Positions 5,777 through 9,392 of a DNA stretch of 9,392 nt are shown in pieces. This DNA comes from an uncultured Gammaproteobacteria bacterium. GTDB taxonomy: Bacteria; Pseudomonadota; Gammaproteobacteria; SZUA-140. The stretch's first letter is position 1. The number at the start of each line of letters is the position of its first letter. Location: NCBI GenBank assembly GCA_945788675.1, contig CALZMY010000008.1, forward strand, positions 1 through 9,392. Direction: 5' to 3'. A program made the translations under genes and the position numbers. The notes under the pieces are model-generated. The model did not search any database. It was not told the DNA's origin and saw nothing but the letters and a program-made list of their open reading frames with translations.

Positions 5777-7347
5777 TATGCCCTCTCAAAATTAATTGCA
5801 TCGCCACTGATGGTAACGGTTTGTCCCGGCGCCCCGATCTCAAGATCTGTTTCCGCGTGTATCTGACACCCTTTGGGCGAGAGTTTAACGATGCTTCCGT
5901 TATTATCCCCCATCTTAACTTGACTATGCGACAATTTAAAATAGCAGCCATTCTTGTTTCTGATATCTACTGTTTTTTTGACATCATCAAGACGTATTCT
6001 TTGGCCGCCCGGCGTGATGAAAGTGAAACGCCTGACCCGTCCGTCGTCCACACCCGTATCGGGTGGCGTATGGCTGCCATAGAGCCCCCCCAGGACGATA
6101 GCCTGCGCAGGATCTTCATTTAACAACAGGACAAGCACTTGATCATCAATATCAGGCAATGCGATCACCCCTTTATTCGGGCCTGCACCAGGTAAAAGCA
6201 CATCGAGCCAATCTGTTTCAATATCTTCATAGGTTGCTAACGTCACACGGATGCGACCCAGCTGCTCCGGATCATCCACATTACTTACAATCCCTAAAGT
6301 CGTAATGGTGGCCCTCAAACGCGCGGGCGACTGAGGGGCCGTAGTATCTAATTCCGAAATGTAACCGCTGCTGTTATTGACAATATGTTTGACGCTAGTG
6401 ATGACATAGCGACCGGCCAGAGGATCGGCGATACCACTAACTTCAATCGGCGCTCCCGGCCGTAGTCTCACGTCACCTTCAGCGACGCCCCAAAGCGTCA
6501 CTTCATCAGCAACACGGCGATCTAATTCACCCTGGGCAATCCCATCGGCCTGATTGTCATCCTGCACTAGCTGATCAACCATGATACGCTCGCCTGAACC
6601 ACCGACTTGAGTGGATGAAACCTTGATCGACGCTTTACGACCGGACCGTGCCATATCCGCCCGTCCGGAATGCTGGGCAGCCAGCCAGGGATTCCAGGCA
6701 GTCGTCTCTACTGATTGGCAGGCTGTATTGGTATTAACATCGACTCTTGCCTCCACCAGAGATGATCCAAGCGCCAACGGGATCACCTCACCAAAACCTT
6801 CAAGGGTCGCGAGGTGCAATACCTCATCACGTAATGTGAAATAGAGACCGTATCGTTCAGTCACTTCGCTGATAAACTCCAGGTCAGACTGACAAAATTG
6901 AACCAGTTTTTGCACTAATGGACCCGACTCATGCGCTTCCACTGAAATTCCCAGGTCGGCCACAAGCGCGCTCGCCAGTTCCGACGGGTTAAGTTGTACA
7001 TGAGCTGAAACGGGTTGACGCTTGCGTAAACGATGCAATAGATCATAAGCACGCACATAGATACGGCGCTCCCTGGAGGGGCCGTAATGAAAGTTCAGTG
7101 CTGTGATCTCTCCTTTAAACAAAGCGATATCCGCCCCCTCGACAAAAACATCTAGCGTGGCACCAGGCAACATAACATTAGCCTCTGCGAGGGAACCTGC
7201 CGTATCAAGAAAGCTGATTTCACAAAGCGTCGGTAACGACAAATACTGATGAACCCTGATCTCATCAATCGCTTGAGCATCGTCGTTCGATAGCGCCATC
7301 CCATCGACTTTAACATCGAACTTCGGAATCGTAATCAGCGAACTCAC
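5776..7347 (-). CDS. VgrG-like spike protein (gp27-gp5 fusion, Afp8-like)
   Basis: This 523-residue protein is the central hub and spike. Residues about 1-335 resemble the gp27/phage late control D fold, including the strand-rich start IPKFDVKVDG and the segment LVQFCQSDLEFISEVTERYG typical of VgrG N-terminal domains. Residues about 345-425 form the gp5-like OB-fold, with GIVSNVDDPEQLGRIRVTL, a Trp-containing strand, and PDIDDQVLVLLLNEDP leading to VLGGLYG. Residues 435-523 are short beta repeats (GQRIRLDD, GCYFKLSHSQVKMGDNNG, ETDLEIGAPGQTVTISGD), a brief triple-stranded needle with no added effector domain. Like Afp8 it should trimerise and carry the PAAR-like tip encoded next. The start is GTG at 7347 after a weak AGG. 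The next ATG is residue 17, inside the conserved first strand, so GTG is preferred. Its TAA shares one base with the ATG of the next gene. Confidence 0.92.
   Translation of the reverse strand: MSSLITIPKFDVKVDGMALSNDDAQAIDEIRVHQYLSLPTLCEISFLDTAGSLAEANVMLPGATLDVFVEGADIALFKGEITALNFHYGPSRERRIYVRAYDLLHRLRKRQPVSAHVQLNPSELASALVADLGISVEAHESGPLVQKLVQFCQSDLEFISEVTERYGLYFTLRDEVLHLATLEGFGEVIPLALGSSLVEARVDVNTNTACQSVETTAWNPWLAAQHSGRADMARSGRKASIKVSSTQVGGSGERIMVDQLVQDDNQADGIAQGELDRRVADEVTLWGVAEGDVRLRPGAPIEVSGIADPLAGRYVITSVKHIVNNSSGYISELDTTAPQSPARLRATITTLGIVSNVDDPEQLGRIRVTLATYEDIETDWLDVLLPGAGPNKGVIALPDIDDQVLVLLLNEDPAQAIVLGGLYGSHTPPDTGVDDGRVRRFTFITPGGQRIRLDDVKKTVDIRNKNGCYFKLSHSQVKMGDNNGSIVKLSPKGCQIHAETDLEIGAPGQTVTISGDAINFERA
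5781..5787 (-). promoter_or_regulatory. Ribosome binding site of the PAAR-like gene
   Basis: GAGAGGG lies 4 bases before the ATG at 5776, inside the last codons of the spike gene. With the TAATG junction it points to coupled translation of spike and tip. Confidence 0.6.
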
Positions 7348-7375
7348 GATATAACGCCTATATATGCATATCCTT

Positions 7376-8122
7376 TCACCGCGGAACCTCTAACACATAA
7401 TCAGGCGGAAAATGCGTCGGGTCGTCGAGATCATTGTGGTGCGCGATTGCGCGCCACATCGCGGCGTCGCCATCGTAAAAATTCGCCGCAACCAGATCAA
7501 GACGTAAGCCGTCTTCATCCTGGCCATACTCACTACTCGTTAATTCAACGGCCTCGATACGCTCACCCAATGTTTTTTGAGTGGCGCCATTAAGCGTACC
7601 GTCACCCATTGGTTGATCCAGTGAGAACTCATCCCTGGGTTTTGCAGACTCCATTACGCGAAGCATTCTAAGGCGCAACCAGGATCGTCGTGGTAAACCC
7701 GTGGACGAAAAATATTCAAGTCGCTCTGCGACGTGGGTCACGATGCCACGAAAATATAAATTTTTTCCCCATACAAATCGACAGAGTTGCGGTCTTGCAT
7801 AGGCCAACTGACGCTCGGTATTCTCTGCAAGCGCCCATATCGGAGCTGTCAAATCACGAACGTCTCCGGATGTAATAGTAGAACCAGGCAAACAGGTATC
7901 GAAGAGTAAATCCAGGGCAAGTTCAGTACTTCCCCCCCCAGAATACAATAAGCGGTCATCCGCAAGGTCAGCCCCGGTCACCAGCCCTCCAGTGGATTTC
8001 CGTTGCTGCACTCCGGCGCGACGGCGCTGCACCAGGCTTTCCGGATTCAACATGCAGCGCAGGCGCTGTACTGTTTTATTCAGATCACCGCTGCTTTCAA
8101 TTAAAAACGCCACATGTTCCAT
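7376..8122 (-). CDS. Contractile injection system tube-end protein with LysM-like domain (Afp7-like)
   Basis: This 248-residue protein matches the pattern of the CIS tube N-terminal family (Afp7, T4 gp53-like), which sits where the inner tube meets the baseplate hub. The family signature is near the N-terminus: MLNPESLVQRRRAG (residues 24-37), then a G-rich stretch and GGGSTELALDLLFDT (62-76), the usual strand ahead of the variable loop. Residues about 110-157 hold the later beta strands (FVWGKNLYFRGIVTHV, then LRLRMLRV). After a linker, residues about 203-247 look like a LysM domain, with LVAANFYDGDAAMWRAIAHH followed by a proline-rich end and LEVPR. In this family LysM is a structural part of the baseplate rather than proof of peptidoglycan binding. 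The ATG at 8122 is preceded by AAGGG at a spacing of 6. The start lies inside the end of the upstream gene, and the spike gene follows after 28 bases. Confidence 0.88.
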   Translation of the reverse strand: MEHVAFLIESSGDLNKTVQRLRCMLNPESLVQRRRAGVQQRKSTGGLVTGADLADDRLLYSGGGSTELALDLLFDTCLPGSTITSGDVRDLTAPIWALAENTERQLAYARPQLCRFVWGKNLYFRGIVTHVAERLEYFSSTGLPRRSWLRLRMLRVMESAKPRDEFSLDQPMGDGTLNGATQKTLGERIEAVELTSSEYGQDEDGLRLDLVAANFYDGDAAMWRAIAHHNDLDDPTHFPPDYVLEVPR

Positions 8123-9392
8123 GCGCCACCCTTGTGTTCGATTTCCAATCTGTGCAGACGCTCATTATCGTTTTGTAGTGACGAAATAAGCTGAGCATTC
8201 GTTTCAATAATATCCTCTGATGGCTCTTCCCAGAATTCATCAGATAAAGTCGGCCAGCGATCCGAGGTGGAAAAAACACCCGCGTCTGCAGGAACGTCAT
8301 CCATCACACGCCCCAGGTCTCTATTCTTCTGGTTTGACTCATAAATTTCTACAGGCTCTGCTGTGTTCACCGCGTCATTGCTGTGTAACGTATCTACGGA
8401 CTCCATTCGCCGAGGATGGGACTGAGATTTTGCCTGTTGACCCAGGATGTTCCCATTGGTGTCGCGATATCGAGGGGAATTCTCTTCCCTGGTGTTACCG
8501 ACTGTTGCGGCCTTCTTCACCGCTCGTCCTTCAGTCTCTACAGCCGTTTTTTTACCGGGTGCTGGCGCATCGAAACCTGCAGACAGCATGGCATGATCAG
8601 GTTTAACGTATCGCTCACCTAAACCGCTCTTAATTGTCTTTCTAAAGGTACGTGGCTTTCCCACTGCCGCCTCACTGCCTATGTTACGTGGTGCCTGCAT
8701 CACGCGGCTCTGTTTTTGATGTGTATGTTTACTTACTCTGTGTTTGGTGACGGTTGGGGCCTGGTTGTCTGCTTGTCCATCCGTCGCGCTTATGTCTGGA
8801 AAGCGCTGGGGCATATCAAGTTCATCAGACATTATTCCTATACCGTTTGTCTGCAGTAGATTTGACGAATCAACGGCAAAGTCCCCGATACTTTCACTTG
8901 TTTTGGTTTTAGCCATGTCAGGGGCGTGGGCATCGATCCTTACTCGCTCTGATATAGGGGCATCGGACAACATAGCACCGGGCTGTTGCTCAGTCATGGT
9001 CTGGTTTGTTGCTTCGGTGTGGGAGGGATAATAGTCCTGTACACTAATCTTTACCCGCTGTGCGGTCCCGGCATTTGATCCGTTGTCGTGTTGAGCCTCT
9101 CTCTCTGCTACCCCTGCCTCCGATCGGTTTCTCATCGCATGATCCACATTGTTTATTTCAGGGCCATGCGTTTTATCAGGAGGAAAAGAAGATTCAGTCA
9201 GCGTTTCAGGTCGCTTATCAGATGTGAGTTTAACGCGCGATGACAGCGATGCAGCCTGCTGCTGCGGAGCAACGGCATCTCGCTGCAACAGGCGTGGCTT
9301 CTCTGTAGCAAGGGGTCGCTCCGCGCTACCTGGTCCACTGCTAGCGGGACTCGACCCGGATGTTACATTACTGCTTATCTGCGAAGATGTTG
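8101..9392 (-). CDS. Low-complexity, probably disordered eCIS operon protein (5' end outside window)
   Basis: I do not recognise this protein. The frame is open from the right edge to the TAA at 8101, giving at least 430 residues. A TTG at 9288 could be a start, but the frame continues without a stop to the window end and no ATG lies in that stretch, so the true start is probably outside. It is rich in Ser, Thr, Gln, Asp, Lys, Arg and Pro, with few hydrophobic runs and no signal peptide or membrane segment, which suggests disorder. A short motif R-V-K/R-I/L recurs three times in the N-terminal third of the visible part. The last 40 or so residues differ: an acidic, Trp-containing stretch, then a Leu-rich helix (NAQLISSLQNDNERLHRLEI), then an aromatic end, NMWRF. 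It overlaps the tube-end gene by 22 bases, so it belongs to the particle operon. A scaffold, linker or assembly role is a guess from position only. Confidence 0.75.
   Translation of the reverse strand, partial: TSSQISSNVTSGSSPASSGPGSAERPLATEKPRLLQRDAVAPQQQAASLSSRVKLTSDKRPETLTESSFPPDKTHGPEINNVDHAMRNRSEAGVAEREAQHDNGSNAGTAQRVKISVQDYYPSHTEATNQTMTEQQPGAMLSDAPISERVRIDAHAPDMAKTKTSESIGDFAVDSSNLLQTNGIGIMSDELDMPQRFPDISATDGQADNQAPTVTKHRVSKHTHQKQSRVMQAPRNIGSEAAVGKPRTFRKTIKSGLGERYVKPDHAMLSAGFDAPAPGKKTAVETEGRAVKKAATVGNTREENSPRYRDTNGNILGQQAKSQSHPRRMESVDTLHSNDAVNTAEPVEIYESNQKNRDLGRVMDDVPADAGVFSTSDRWPTLSDEFWEEPSEDIIETNAQLISSLQNDNERLHRLEIEHKGGAWNMWRF

Noticed and set aside
5625..5951. Minus-strand frame of 108 residues spanning the spike/PAAR junction
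   Set aside because: It is out of frame with two genes that both match known families and meet at a clean TAATG junction. It is a shadow frame.
7362..7371. Perfect 10-base palindrome ATATGCATAT in the 28-base gap before the spike gene, with a -10-like AT-rich look
   Set aside because: It is short and AT-rich, has no matching -35 element that I can see, and lies in a tight operon. Chance is the simplest explanation.
1839..8122. Type VI secretion locus instead of eCIS
   Set aside because: The LysM-containing tube-end protein, baseplate J and tail protein I genes are eCIS/phage-tail markers, and no TssK, TssF, TssG, TssL or TssM-like gene is present in the window.
8220..8606. Plus-strand open frame of 128 residues opposite the disordered protein
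   Set aside because: The minus-strand frame is longer, continues to the window edge, and overlaps the next operon gene as expected. The plus-strand product shows no family features.
1..9392. CRISPR arrays, tRNA or rRNA genes, insertion sequences, attachment sites
   Set aside because: No direct repeats of suitable spacing, no tRNA-like cloverleaf and no transposase or terminal inverted repeats were found. The window is almost entirely coding.

Overview
The window is the baseplate-and-spike part of an extracellular contractile injection system (eCIS), a phage-tail-like particle of the Afp/PVC/MAC family. All genes lie on the minus strand, so transcription runs from the right edge (9392) to the left edge (1). 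The genes overlap or nearly touch, with no internal gap longer than 28 bases and no convincing internal promoter or terminator, so this is the middle of one long operon. Balanced base composition and good Shine-Dalgarno sites suggest a Gram-negative bacterium, perhaps a proteobacterium. There is no taxonomic marker and I do not name a lineage.

Layout in transcription order: (1) the 3' part of a long, low-complexity, probably disordered protein with a helical C-terminus (8101-9392, open at the right edge); (2) an Afp7-like tube-end protein with a C-terminal LysM-like domain (7376-8122); (3) a VgrG/gp27-gp5-like spike, Afp8-like (5776-7347); (4) a small PAAR-like tip protein (5438-5776); (5) a gp25-like baseplate wedge protein (5007-5438); (6) a baseplate J-like protein with an extra C-terminal part of about 370 residues that looks like an Asp-box beta-propeller (2395-5007); (7) a phage tail protein I-like baseplate protein (1839-2414); (8) a single-pass membrane protein with an N-terminal Ig-like domain and six PASTA-like repeats (74-1846); (9) the first 18 codons of another gene with a hydrophobic N-terminus (1-56).

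Genes 2 to 7 would build the hub, spike, tip and wedges at the puncturing end of the particle. Sheath, inner tube, AAA+ ATPase, tape measure, tail fibre and toxin genes are not in the window and would be expected beyond its edges. The unusual parts are the propeller fused to the baseplate J protein, the membrane-anchored PASTA protein in the same operon (a candidate link between particle and cell envelope), and the disordered protein in front of the tube-end gene.
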